NCBI GenBank assembly: GCA_014534095.1
Contig: JACVSD010000041.1
Coordinates: forward strand, 1 to 13,948
Direction of reading: 5' to 3'
From: Nitrospiraceae bacterium
GTDB taxonomy: Bacteria; Nitrospirota; Nitrospiria; Nitrospirales; Nitrospiraceae
DNA: 13,948 nt
In this document: positions 6,246 through 12,547 of the stretch, piece by piece
How the letters are laid out: the number at the start of each line of letters is the position of its first letter
How positions within the stretch are numbered: position 1 is the first letter of the stretch
Notes under the pieces: generated by a model
Told to the model about the DNA's origin: nothing
Seen by the model: the letters and a program-made list of their open reading frames with translations, nothing else
Database searches by the model: none
Translations under genes and position numbers: made by a program

Positions 6246-6750
6246 GCTGTCTCGCACGGGCCCGACGGGCTTTGGGCAACTTGCGCGGGTTGCCTTTTTT
6301 CTTCGTATCCCGCGCAGGAGAGTCATCCTCTCTCCCGTCAAGTTCCTTATGGTGGGGGCCGCCGCTGGCCGGTACGGCCCAGAGTTTCAAGGCGAATTCC
6401 TGCGCGCCCATGACAAAGGCACCGGACGCCTGTGCCGAGCGCGCAACCTCGCCGTCGGACGTGACCACGGCCGCGTCAGCACCATACTCGCGGGCCAGAC
6501 GTTGGATCACCTGATCGGCCCGCTCCCCTCGCTTTGAATAGACCACCAGAACCCCGGCCCGATGTTCCCGCCGCTCAGATGTGTCCCGTTGTTTCCAGCC
6601 ATCAAAGACGACCGTGATCGGATGAAGTTTGCGCTGCCGATACTCGGCCAGCGCCTGAAGCAGTAACTCGCGGGCCGGTTCCATAGGACCCGAGAGCGCT
6701 CCGACGCGACCTAATAGGTTATAGCCATCAATAATGAGATGCGTCGGCAT
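6232..6750 (-). CDS. yacP: YacP-like NYN-domain protein (putative ribonuclease)
   Basis: The 172-aa protein begins MPTHLIIDGYNLLG, the hallmark of YacP-like NYN (PIN-related) domains. Acidic residues of the predicted metal site are D8, D50 in VVFDGW, D79 in ERADQVI and D99 in VTSDGE. The Bacillus homologue (YacP/Rae1) is a ribosome-associated endoribonuclease; that activity here is inferred. Residues about 135-172 form a charged, Lys/Arg-rich tail (KKKGNPRKLPKARRARARQ) that could bind RNA or ribosomes. The gene is transcribed divergently from the amidase. Its last 14 bp lie antisense to the end of tatD, the palindrome CTTAAG serving both frames. The ribosome binding site is weak. Confidence 0.88.
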   Translation of the reverse strand: MPTHLIIDGYNLLGRVGALSGPMEPARELLLQALAEYRQRKLHPITVVFDGWKQRDTSERREHRAGVLVVYSKRGERADQVIQRLAREYGADAAVVTSDGEVARSAQASGAFVMGAQEFALKLWAVPASGGPHHKELDGREDDSPARDTKKKGNPRKLPKARRARARQLKRF

Positions 6751-6816
6751 GAGGTCACGCTAACCCTGGAGTTGAAGACTGTCAACGCACGGGTCGTGAA
6801 CGTCGGCTTCAAACCC

Positions 6817-6822
6817 TTGACA
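6817..6822 (+). promoter_or_regulatory. -35-like hexamer upstream of the amidase
   Basis: A perfect TTGACA lies 50 bp before the amidase ATG in the 122-bp divergent gap with yacP. At the expected 16-18 bp spacing only weak -10 candidates (GAAACA or similar) are seen, so this is half a promoter at best. Confidence 0.3.
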
Positions 6823-6872
6823 AGAACCGAAACATCTGAGAAACATCATCATCCCGTACCAGTCACAGAGCC

Positions 6873-8147
6873 ATGATACAACAGCCCGCACGATGTACCC
6901 ACTTCTCCCTGATGGTGATTCTGTTATGCCTGGTCGGCTGGCTCGGCATACCGGGTGCATGGGTCCAGCCGGTCTCCGCCGCAACGGCAGGGGACCGCGA
7001 GCGCTACAGCCGCACTTCGACATCGAAACATCACCGCGTGAAGGGAACCAGCGCCTCGCTGGCGCCTGCCACGATTCATAACTTCCGCGTTCTGACGAGC
7101 CCCCAAAAAACCAGGCTGGTCATCGACTTGGACCGGCATACAAAGGTAATCGAGCACCTGGCACAGAATCCCAGCCGCGTCGTGCTCGCCCTGCGGAACG
7201 CTGCCATGGATTCATCCGCGCACGTGAAGGCGGTCGACGGTACGGTGCCTGCTCCCTTTTCCGTTATGCAAACTGCCACGCCCTCCGTATTCGTCTCCCT
7301 GCCGACGGGCGCCGTTCGGACCTACAAACACTTCACACTCACGCACCCGCCACGCCTCGTGGTTGATATCACGCCGCCCATCGACGCGCCGCAGATCCCC
7401 GTGCCGGAAGCGTCCGCACCGCCGCTCTCGGCGGCGCCACTCCTCCAGCCCGTGGCGCCGCCCGCTAAGGGCTATACCACTATCGTGATCGATCCGGGCC
7501 ATGGCGGAAAGGATCCGGGTGCGCGGGGGCTGCGCCATACCGAGGAGAAGGACATCACGCTGAAGGTGGGATTGCGCCTCCGCGAGTTGCTGAACAAGCA
7601 GCCGAGGGTGCGCGTGCTCATGACGAGAGAGCAGGACGTCTTCGTCGAACTGGAAGAACGTGCCAAGTTTGCGAACAAGCACGAAGCCGACCTCTTCGTA
7701 TCCATCCACGTCAACTCGCATCCGTCACGCGCCGTCAAAGGCATCGAAATTTATCACTTTGGACAAGCCAAGGATCAGCGCGCCCTCGAAGTGGCGGCCA
7801 GGGAAAACGGCACACCCCTGAACAGTACGGGTGTAGGCTGGGAGTATCTGGTGGCCGATCTGCTGGCCACGAAAAAACTCGAGGCCTCACTGGAACTGGC
7901 GTGGACCGCGAAGGAAGCCATGGTCGCGCACATGAATGGCCATTACGCGCTCAACGATCACGGGGTCAAAACCGCTCCCTTCTATGTCCTGCGGTTTACG
8001 AGCATGCCCAGCATCCTTGCTGAGATCGCCTATATCTCCAATCCGGCCGAAGAGGCGTTGCTCCGGACGCCGGCCTTTGTGCGAGACGTGGCCGAATCCC
8101 TGTTCCAAGGTGTCCAATCGTTTCTGAGCAGCACTCAGTACCGCTGA
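6873..8147 (+). CDS. amiC: N-acetylmuramoyl-L-alanine amidase with AMIN domain (AmiC-type)
   Basis: The 424-aa enzyme cuts the amide bond between N-acetylmuramic acid and L-alanine in peptidoglycan, mainly to separate daughter cells, and works in the periplasm. An N-terminal signal peptide (about 1-37, hydrophobic 11-30, ending VSAATA) is followed by a linker. The AMIN domain (about 68-168) targets the protein to septal peptidoglycan. A proline/alanine-rich linker (169-199) precedes the Amidase_3 catalytic domain (about 203-420). The zinc ligands are H210 in DPGHGG, E225 in HTEEKDI and H279 in SIHVNSH; the catalytic Glu is E384 in LAEIAYISN. No C-terminal SPOR or LysM domain is seen. truA follows 32 bp downstream. 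The ribosome binding site is weak. Confidence 0.94.
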   Translation: MIQQPARCTHFSLMVILLCLVGWLGIPGAWVQPVSAATAGDRERYSRTSTSKHHRVKGTSASLAPATIHNFRVLTSPQKTRLVIDLDRHTKVIEHLAQNPSRVVLALRNAAMDSSAHVKAVDGTVPAPFSVMQTATPSVFVSLPTGAVRTYKHFTLTHPPRLVVDITPPIDAPQIPVPEASAPPLSAAPLLQPVAPPAKGYTTIVIDPGHGGKDPGARGLRHTEEKDITLKVGLRLRELLNKQPRVRVLMTREQDVFVELEERAKFANKHEADLFVSIHVNSHPSRAVKGIEIYHFGQAKDQRALEVAARENGTPLNSTGVGWEYLVADLLATKKLEASLELAWTAKEAMVAHMNGHYALNDHGVKTAPFYVLRFTSMPSILAEIAYISNPAEEALLRTPAFVRDVAESLFQGVQSFLSSTQYR

Positions 8148-8179
8148 ATCGTCACCCATGCCATGGGCGATCCGAGTCC

Positions 8180-8929
8180 ATGCCGACCATCAAGCTCATC
8201 CTAGAATACGACGGCACGGCCTATGCCGGTTGGCAGCGACAGCCCGGACACCCAACCATCCAACAAGCGACCGAAGTGGCCCTCGGCCGCCTCACGGAAG
8301 TCGCCACCTCGGTCATTGCCGCCGGGAGAACCGATGCCGGCGTGCATGCCTTGGGGCAGGTGGTCAGCTTCTACACTCACCGCGTGATGTCCCCCGTCCA
8401 ATGGGTACGAGCACTGAACGCCCATCTGCCTCCGGACATCACGGTACGGAGTGCGGCCGTCATGCCCGACACCTTTCATGCCCGGCATCAGGCCATCGGA
8501 AAACTGTATGAATATCGCATCCTGAATCGGCCGGAACGACCGTCGATTCATCGTCATTTCTGCACTCATGTCCACAAACCGCTGAACGATGCGGCGATGA
8601 ACCAGGCCGCCCTGCGCCTGGTGGGCTGTCACCACTTCACATCATTTGAAACGCAACCGACAGCGAATGACAATCCCATCTGCCATATGCAGCGCCTCGC
8701 CGTCTATCGGGAGGGCGACTATCTTCGCATTGAAGCCTATGCCGACCGCTTTCTAAAACAAATGGTGCGGTCTATTGTCGGGACGCTGATTGACGTGGGA
8801 TTGGCCAAACGCCCTCCCGAGAGCCTAGAGGCCATCCTGGCCGCCCGAAACCGGTCCGCCGCCGGCAAAACGGCGCCGCCACAAGGGCTCTTTTTGGTGC
8901 GGGTGGATTATTCCGCTTCCCGGCCCTAG
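8180..8929 (+). CDS. truA: tRNA pseudouridine(38-40) synthase TruA
   Basis: The 249-aa cytosolic enzyme converts uridines 38, 39 and 40 in the tRNA anticodon arm to pseudouridine. The N-terminus LILEYDGTAYAGWQRQP and the catalytic motif GRTDAGVHALGQV with nucleophile D52 are diagnostic. The later motifs FHARHQAIGKLYEYRI, HHFTSFE and RFLKQMVRSIVGTLIDVG also fit. It reads on from the amidase after 32 bp and may share its transcript. There is no strong ribosome binding site in front of the ATG at 8180, but the start matches the family N-terminus. Confidence 0.96.
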   Translation: MPTIKLILEYDGTAYAGWQRQPGHPTIQQATEVALGRLTEVATSVIAAGRTDAGVHALGQVVSFYTHRVMSPVQWVRALNAHLPPDITVRSAAVMPDTFHARHQAIGKLYEYRILNRPERPSIHRHFCTHVHKPLNDAAMNQAALRLVGCHHFTSFETQPTANDNPICHMQRLAVYREGDYLRIEAYADRFLKQMVRSIVGTLIDVGLAKRPPESLEAILAARNRSAAGKTAPPQGLFLVRVDYSASRP

Positions 8930-8943
8930 CCCAACCCGGTGGG

Positions 8944-8959
8944 GCGTACAGCAGTACGC
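8944..8959 (+). terminator. Hairpin just downstream of truA, no U-tract
   Basis: This is a perfect 6-bp stem with an AGCA loop, 14 bp after the truA stop. Position suggests transcript end or 3' stabilisation; the missing T-run argues against standard intrinsic termination. Confidence 0.3.
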
Positions 8960-9125
8960 ACTATTGCCATTTCAGTGGAAACTCCCCTCGGCATCAGGGC
9001 TTGCCGCTCATTCGTGCGGCAGTGGAAGAGAAGGCCGACTACTGGAAGCTCGCTCGCAAAGGGTTCAGAGATAGGAGAGATGGAAAGAAACCAGGAGGGT
9101 TGGGAAGGGGCGGACCGTCCGTCAA

Positions 9126-9140
9126 CCGGCTCCTAGCCGG
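9126..9140 (-). terminator. Hairpin just downstream of cysE, no U-tract
   Basis: On the minus strand CCGGCT-AGG-AGCCGG lies 25 bp past the cysE stop. It is GC-rich and compact as terminator stems are, but only TT follows. Confidence 0.35.
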
Positions 9141-9165
9141 CGATGCACAGCGCAAGAAAGCAGGC

Positions 9166-9816
9166 TTAAAAGGGCAGCTGCGGGTCGCGGTTCTCGAGTT
9201 TCTTACGAAGCTCGATCAACTCGAGTTCGAGTGCCGTAAACCGGTCGTTGATGGGATCAGGAAGATTATTGTGGTCCATCGTCGCGTCCGGCAGCCGTTC
9301 GCCCTGGGACTTGATGATGCGTGCGGGCACGCCGATGACGGTGGAGTTCGGCGGGACGTTCTTCAGGACGACAGAATTCGCGCCAATTTTGACATTATCG
9401 CCGATCTTGATGCCTCCAAGAATTTTGGCCCCTGCTCCCACGACGACGTGGTTCCCGAGTGTGGGATGCCGCTTGCCACGCTCTTTGCCGGTGCCTCCGA
9501 GTGTCACACCTTGGAAGAGGGTCACATAATCCCCCACCTCAGCCGTTTCCCCAATGACCACGCCCATACCGTGATCGATAAAAAACCCGGCACCGATTTT
9601 GGCCGAGGGGTGGATTTCAATGCCCGTCACCCAGCGGGCACACTGCGAAATCAACCGGGGGAAAAAGGCCACCCCATGCATTCGAAGCCAATGCGCAATA
9701 CGATAAGCCAACAGCGCGTGGAAACCTGCATAGGTCACGATCACTTCAAGTTTGCTGGTGGCGGCCGGATCCCGATCGAAGACAGCCTGTAAATCCTGTC
9801 GTATGGCTTTCAACAT
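9166..9816 (-). CDS. cysE: Serine O-acetyltransferase (CysE/EpsC type)
   Basis: The 216-aa cytosolic enzyme makes O-acetylserine from serine and acetyl-CoA, the first step of cysteine synthesis. It has the short form found in Bacillus (about 217 aa) rather than the 273-aa E. coli form with its longer N-terminal domain. Left-handed beta-helix hexapeptide repeats run from about 67 to 168. Key stretches are [24 protein letters not shown] with the catalytic H82, [17 protein letters not shown] with H117, GAGAKILG and GVPARI. The catalytic Asp position of E. coli CysE (D143) is Glu here (E67), as in EpsC-type enzymes. The C-terminus is not the short tail with terminal Ile that binds the CysK active site in E. 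coli, so cysteine-synthase complex formation is uncertain. ispF ends 19 bp upstream, so the two are probably co-transcribed. Confidence 0.95.
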   Translation of the reverse strand: MLKAIRQDLQAVFDRDPAATSKLEVIVTYAGFHALLAYRIAHWLRMHGVAFFPRLISQCARWVTGIEIHPSAKIGAGFFIDHGMGVVIGETAEVGDYVTLFQGVTLGGTGKERGKRHPTLGNHVVVGAGAKILGGIKIGDNVKIGANSVVLKNVPPNSTVIGVPARIIKSQGERLPDATMDHNNLPDPINDRFTALELELIELRKKLENRDPQLPF

Positions 9817-9835
9817 GGAGGGTATCTTACGCCGG

Positions 9836-10321
9836 TCACACCGGCTCGATCAAACACACGGCATGGGCCACCATGCCCTCCTCTTGTCCGACGGCATCGA
9901 GCCCTTCTCCACTCTTGACCTTGACGTTGATCTGATCAGGATCAACGTCCAGCGTCGCGGCTAACTGCTTGGCCATGGCCGCGAGATAGGTACCGAGCCG
10001 TGGCGCCTGAGCGACAATAACCGTATCGATATTGCCCACCCGATAGCCCTTGGCTCGGAGCTTCGAAGCCACATCTTCCAGCAGCTTCAGGCTGGAGATA
10101 CCCTTATAACGCTGATCCGAACTAGGGTAGTGCCGGCCCAGATCGCCCTCGCCCATTGCACCGAGAAGCCCGTCGCACACGGCATGAACGAGCACATCGC
10201 TGTCCGAATGGCCGAGGAGCCCCTTATGGTGCGGTATTTCGATGCCGCCCAAGATGAGCTTGCGCCCTGCGCCGAGTGGGTGCACGTCATACCCATACCC
10301 AATACGTTGTCCTTTAGCCAT
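9836..10321 (-). CDS. ispF: 2-C-methyl-D-erythritol 2,4-cyclodiphosphate synthase
   Basis: The 161-aa cytosolic enzyme closes CDP-methylerythritol 2-phosphate to the cyclodiphosphate in the MEP isoprenoid pathway and normally works as a trimer. The zinc ligands are D12 and H14 in YGYDVHPL and H46 in [12 protein letters not shown]. Other family motifs are [23 protein letters not shown] and [11 protein letters not shown]. The loop that is usually TTTEKLGF or TNEGLGF reads [10 protein letters not shown] here, a known kind of variant. The start has GGGAG 5 nt upstream. It is separated from ispD, the enzyme two steps earlier, by an unusually long 286-bp gap; ispD and ispF are often adjacent or fused in bacteria. 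Confidence 0.96.
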   Translation of the reverse strand: MAKGQRIGYGYDVHPLGAGRKLILGGIEIPHHKGLLGHSDSDVLVHAVCDGLLGAMGEGDLGRHYPSSDQRYKGISSLKLLEDVASKLRAKGYRVGNIDTVIVAQAPRLGTYLAAMAKQLAATLDVDPDQINVKVKSGEGLDAVGQEEGMVAHAVCLIEPV

Positions 10322-10491
10322 TACCTCTCCCGTTCATGGCGCGTGAGTGTGACTGTGATGCGGCGAGCCTGACGCGCGTCTCCACAGGAAAAACCGCAGA
10401 GAGGCGCACACGCCACAAATAAGTGCGCCAAAGTTGTCGGCGGAGAGATGGTACGCCGGCAGTGTCTCGGACCGAAGGGTTCCTTTTCCAT
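10321..10491 (-). CDS. Doubtful 56-aa ORF ending on the ispF start codon
   Basis: An ATG at 10491 opens a frame that begins MEKEPFGPRHCRR and ends ERER. Its TAA shares a base with the ispF ATG (TAATG), the geometry of translational coupling. G-rich sequence GGGGTGAG lies about 4 nt before the ATG. The protein is Arg/Cys-rich, shows no known domain, and much of the stretch lies in inverted repeats. It could be a real leader peptide or a chance frame. Confidence 0.2.
   Translation of the reverse strand: MEKEPFGPRHCRRTISPPTTLAHLFVACAPLCGFSCGDARQARRITVTLTRHERER
10403..10429. repeat. 7-bp inverted repeat between ispD and ispF
   Basis: GGCGCAC at 10403-10409 pairs with GTGCGCC at 10423-10429 across a 13-nt loop. 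Read on the minus strand, a run of five Ts follows about 9 nt later. A weak terminator for ispD or a leader structure for ispF is possible. Confidence 0.3.
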
Positions 10492-10503
10492 CCGCTCACC
10501 CCA

Positions 10504-10519
10504 AGCTGTGAGAACAGCT
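10504..10519. repeat. 6-bp perfect hairpin downstream of ispD
   Basis: AGCTGT and ACAGCT flank a 4-nt loop. No T-run follows on the minus strand. Confidence 0.3.
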
Positions 10520-10607
10520 CTTTCCCGAAGGGTTCATTCAGGGCCTGGACGATGGGTGGTGCATGAGGCGGTCTGCGCTTCGCTGCTGGAGGACTTTCTC
10601 AGCATGG

Positions 10608-11336
10608 CTAGACCTCTTTCTGGCGAGCGGCAAGAATCGCCTCGCCGATGATCATGTCCTCGGGTCTCGTGACTTTAATATTATCGCCGCTGCCCTCAAC
10701 CACGGCGACCGGATACCCGAACCATTCCATTAAAAAGGCATCATCGGTGGCACGCACCCCCTCGGCCTGCGCCTTTCGATGCGCGGCCAGCAGCCTATCG
10801 CGGCGAAAAGCCTGCGGGGTTTGAGCGAGCCACAGCCCCTCCCGATCAAGCGTCCGCTCGATAAGACGCTCTGGCCCCACCTGCTTCACCGTGTCCTTCA
10901 TGGGTACGGCCACGATAGCCGCCCCGGTTGTCCGCGCGACCGACACGACGTCCTTCACCATCCGTTCTGTGAGAAAGGGCCGCACGGCATCATGCACGAG
11001 GACGACATCGACTTCCTCAGGCACGGCTTCTAGCGCATGCCGGACGGAATCTTGTCGCTCCCCTCCGCCGGGCACCACCTTCGTCACCTTCGTAAAGCGG
11101 TGGGCAGCCACGATATGGGTTAGGCAATAGTCCATTTCACCGGCAGGGACAGCGAGGATGATCTGGTCGACAATGGCGGAGGACTGCAGCAGGCGCAGGG
11201 AATGGATGATGATCGGGTGGCCACCGAGAGCAAGGAACTGTTTCGGAATGGAACCGCCCATCCGAAGTCCTCGTCCGGCGGCCGGGACAAGCGCGGCTGT
11301 GCGGACAGACGGTTCCATCGGGGACGCAGGAGCCAT
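10608..11336 (-). CDS. ispD: 2-C-methyl-D-erythritol 4-phosphate cytidylyltransferase
   Basis: The 242-aa cytosolic enzyme couples methylerythritol 4-phosphate to CTP, the third step of the MEP pathway. The nucleotide-binding N-terminus AALVPAAGRGLRMGGSIPKQ and the motifs VPGGGERQDSVRHAL, VHDAVRPFL, AVPMKDTVK, AQTPQAFRRD, TDDAFLME and DNIKVTRPEDM cover the whole IspD fold. There is no fused IspF domain; ispF is separate and downstream. The start is uncertain between the ATG at 11336 and an in-frame ATG at 11318 closer to the family core. Neither has a strong ribosome binding site. The PIN/TRAM gene lies 130 bp upstream on the same strand, an association also known in Bacillus. Confidence 0.96.
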   Translation of the reverse strand: MAPASPMEPSVRTAALVPAAGRGLRMGGSIPKQFLALGGHPIIIHSLRLLQSSAIVDQIILAVPAGEMDYCLTHIVAAHRFTKVTKVVPGGGERQDSVRHALEAVPEEVDVVLVHDAVRPFLTERMVKDVVSVARTTGAAIVAVPMKDTVKQVGPERLIERTLDREGLWLAQTPQAFRRDRLLAAHRKAQAEGVRATDDAFLMEWFGYPVAVVEGSGDNIKVTRPEDMIIGEAILAARQKEV

Positions 11337-11466
11337 GGTTATGTGCGCGTTCGCATGCCGTCAACCGACTCGCGTTGGCGCCGCATTGCGGGGAATCTGC
11401 TGAGGGCCAGGACCAAGCGGCCGAACAGGTTTCATTCGCCGCGAGTGGACCTCTTTCACCGAGTCG

Positions 11467-12492
11467 CTATCCACGAGCGACTTGTAGCTCCTCGCGCTCA
11501 GTTTCTTCTTTGAGCCGAGTGAAGATCATGCGCCCCGCGGTGGTTTGGAGAACGCTCGTGACGATCACGTCCACATTCCGACCGATATAGCGGCGAGCGT
11601 TATCCACCACGATCATGGTGCCGTCATCCAGATAGGCGACGCCCTGTCCGGCTTCCTTTCCTTCTTTTAGTACGAAGACCCGAATTGTTTCGCCCGGCAA
11701 CACAACGGGACGCAGCGCATTGCATAGCTCATTGATGTTCAGGACGCGCACGCCCTGCAATTCCGCCACTTTGTTCAGGTTAAGATCATTGGTGATGATC
11801 TTGCCGCCAACTTTCTTCGCCAGGACCACTAACTTCGCATCGACTTCTTTGACGTTCGGAAAATCCTCTTCGGTCACCCGCACGTCCAGTTCCGCCATTT
11901 TCTGGATTTTGTTGAGAATGTCCAGGCCCCGCCGCCCCCGCGCCCGCTTCAGGGAATCAGAGGAGTCGGCGATATGCTGCAATTCGTTCAGGATAAACTG
12001 GGGGACCAGAAAAGTGCCCTCCAAAAATCCCGTCTCGCACAAATCCGCCACGCGCCCGTCAATAATCACGCTCGTGTCGAGCACCTTGAGGCTCGCATCA
12101 CCATGATGGCTATCAGTCCGTTGCGGCATCCCGTTTGGGAGCTGTTCCTTGCCGAACCGCGCCCCGATGACGAGTCCTAGATAGGGCAACCCCAGCAGGA
12201 ACACCAAGCCCCCAATATGGAAGAGAAACGTTTGGACGCCGAAAATTTCTCCTCCCACCCATTCGACAAGCCCGGTCATCAACAGTCCGACTGCGAGCCC
12301 GCTAGTGCCGCCGAGAATGATACCGAATGAAAAATTCCGCAACGCGTACTCGCCGGCTACGATCAAGCCGCCGGTCAACGCGCCGATGCCGAACCCGTAT
12401 ACGCCGAACAATCCGCCGGCATCTTCGGCCCTGATGAACAAGGCCATACCCGCCAACGCACTAAGAAGGATAAATATGGCACGAGGGACCAT
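11467..12492 (-). CDS. yacL: Membrane PIN/TRAM-domain protein (YacL-like)
   Basis: The 341-aa protein has four hydrophobic segments at the N-terminus (about 4-21, 30-48, 56-78 and 88-112) that anchor it in the inner membrane. A cytosolic PIN nuclease domain follows (about 135-258), with acidic residues D139 in LDTSVIIDGR, E170 in ILNELQHIAD, D219 in VDAKLV and D236 in ITNDLNLN. The C-terminal part (about 262-325) is a TRAM-like beta-barrel (VLPGETIRVFVLKEGKE, then GVAYLDDGTMIVV) expected to bind RNA. The PIN acidic set is complete, so nuclease activity is likely; the cellular target is unknown. In Bacillus the homologue yacL also precedes ispD. The start has AGGGGGT a few bases upstream. It lies 55 bp after the htrA-like stop. 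Confidence 0.92.
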   Translation of the reverse strand: MVPRAIFILLSALAGMALFIRAEDAGGLFGVYGFGIGALTGGLIVAGEYALRNFSFGIILGGTSGLAVGLLMTGLVEWVGGEIFGVQTFLFHIGGLVFLLGLPYLGLVIGARFGKEQLPNGMPQRTDSHHGDASLKVLDTSVIIDGRVADLCETGFLEGTFLVPQFILNELQHIADSSDSLKRARGRRGLDILNKIQKMAELDVRVTEEDFPNVKEVDAKLVVLAKKVGGKIITNDLNLNKVAELQGVRVLNINELCNALRPVVLPGETIRVFVLKEGKEAGQGVAYLDDGTMIVVDNARRYIGRNVDVIVTSVLQTTAGRMIFTRLKEETEREELQVARG

Positions 12493-12513
12493 ACGGTGAC
12501 CCCCTCTCTGTTA

Positions 12514-12535
12514 CGGTGTCCAACATCGGACACCG
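12514..12535. repeat. 8-bp inverted repeat between the HtrA-like and PIN/TRAM genes
   Basis: CGGTGTCC at 12514-12521 pairs perfectly with GGACACCG at 12528-12535 over a 6-nt loop. It lies in the 55-bp gap just before the ribosome binding site of the PIN/TRAM gene. No T-run follows. It may be an operator, an mRNA processing or stabilising structure, or a partial terminator. Confidence 0.4.
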
Positions 12536-12547
12536 GCTACCACTCGA

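Larger units (their letters stand above)
8930..9165. other. Convergent intergenic region with three hairpins and no clear gene
   Basis: This 236-bp gap separates truA (plus) from cysE (minus). It contains perfect inverted repeats at 8944-8959 (GCGTAC-AGCA-GTACGC), 9002-9021 (TGCCGC, 8-nt loop, GCGGCA) and 9126-9140 (CCGGCT-CCT-AGCCGG). The outer two lie 14 bp after truA and 25 bp after cysE, where terminators are expected, but neither has a T-run. A plus-strand open frame passes through and runs on antisense to cysE; I judge it non-coding. Confidence 0.6.
10322..10607. other. ispD-ispF intergenic region with inverted and direct repeats
   Basis: Inverted repeats are at 10403-10429 (GGCGCAC and GTGCGCC, 13-nt loop) and 10504-10519 (AGCTGT-GAGA-ACAGCT, a GNRA-type loop on the plus strand). 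The 11-bp sequence CCGAAGGGTTC occurs at 10472-10482 and again at 10525-10535. Directly behind the ispD stop, 10581-10605 read on the minus strand begins ATGCTGAGAAAG, weakly resembling the right end of the 1256-1379 element (ATGCTGAAACAAG). No gene is convincing here beyond the doubtful 56-aa ORF. Confidence 0.5.

Noticed and set aside
9001..9792. Plus-strand 263-codon open frame starting in the truA-cysE gap
   Set aside because: Most of it is antisense to the clearly conserved cysE gene. The first 55 codons look slightly protein-like (PLIRAAVEEKADYWKLARKG) but match nothing I recognise.
10466..10543. CRISPR-like array from the repeated 11-bp CCGAAGGGTTC
   Set aside because: Only two short copies, no regular spacers and no cas genes in the window.
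10448..10651. Plus-strand 67-codon ORF across the ispD-ispF spacer
   Set aside because: It runs antisense into ispD, has no ribosome binding site and shows no domain.
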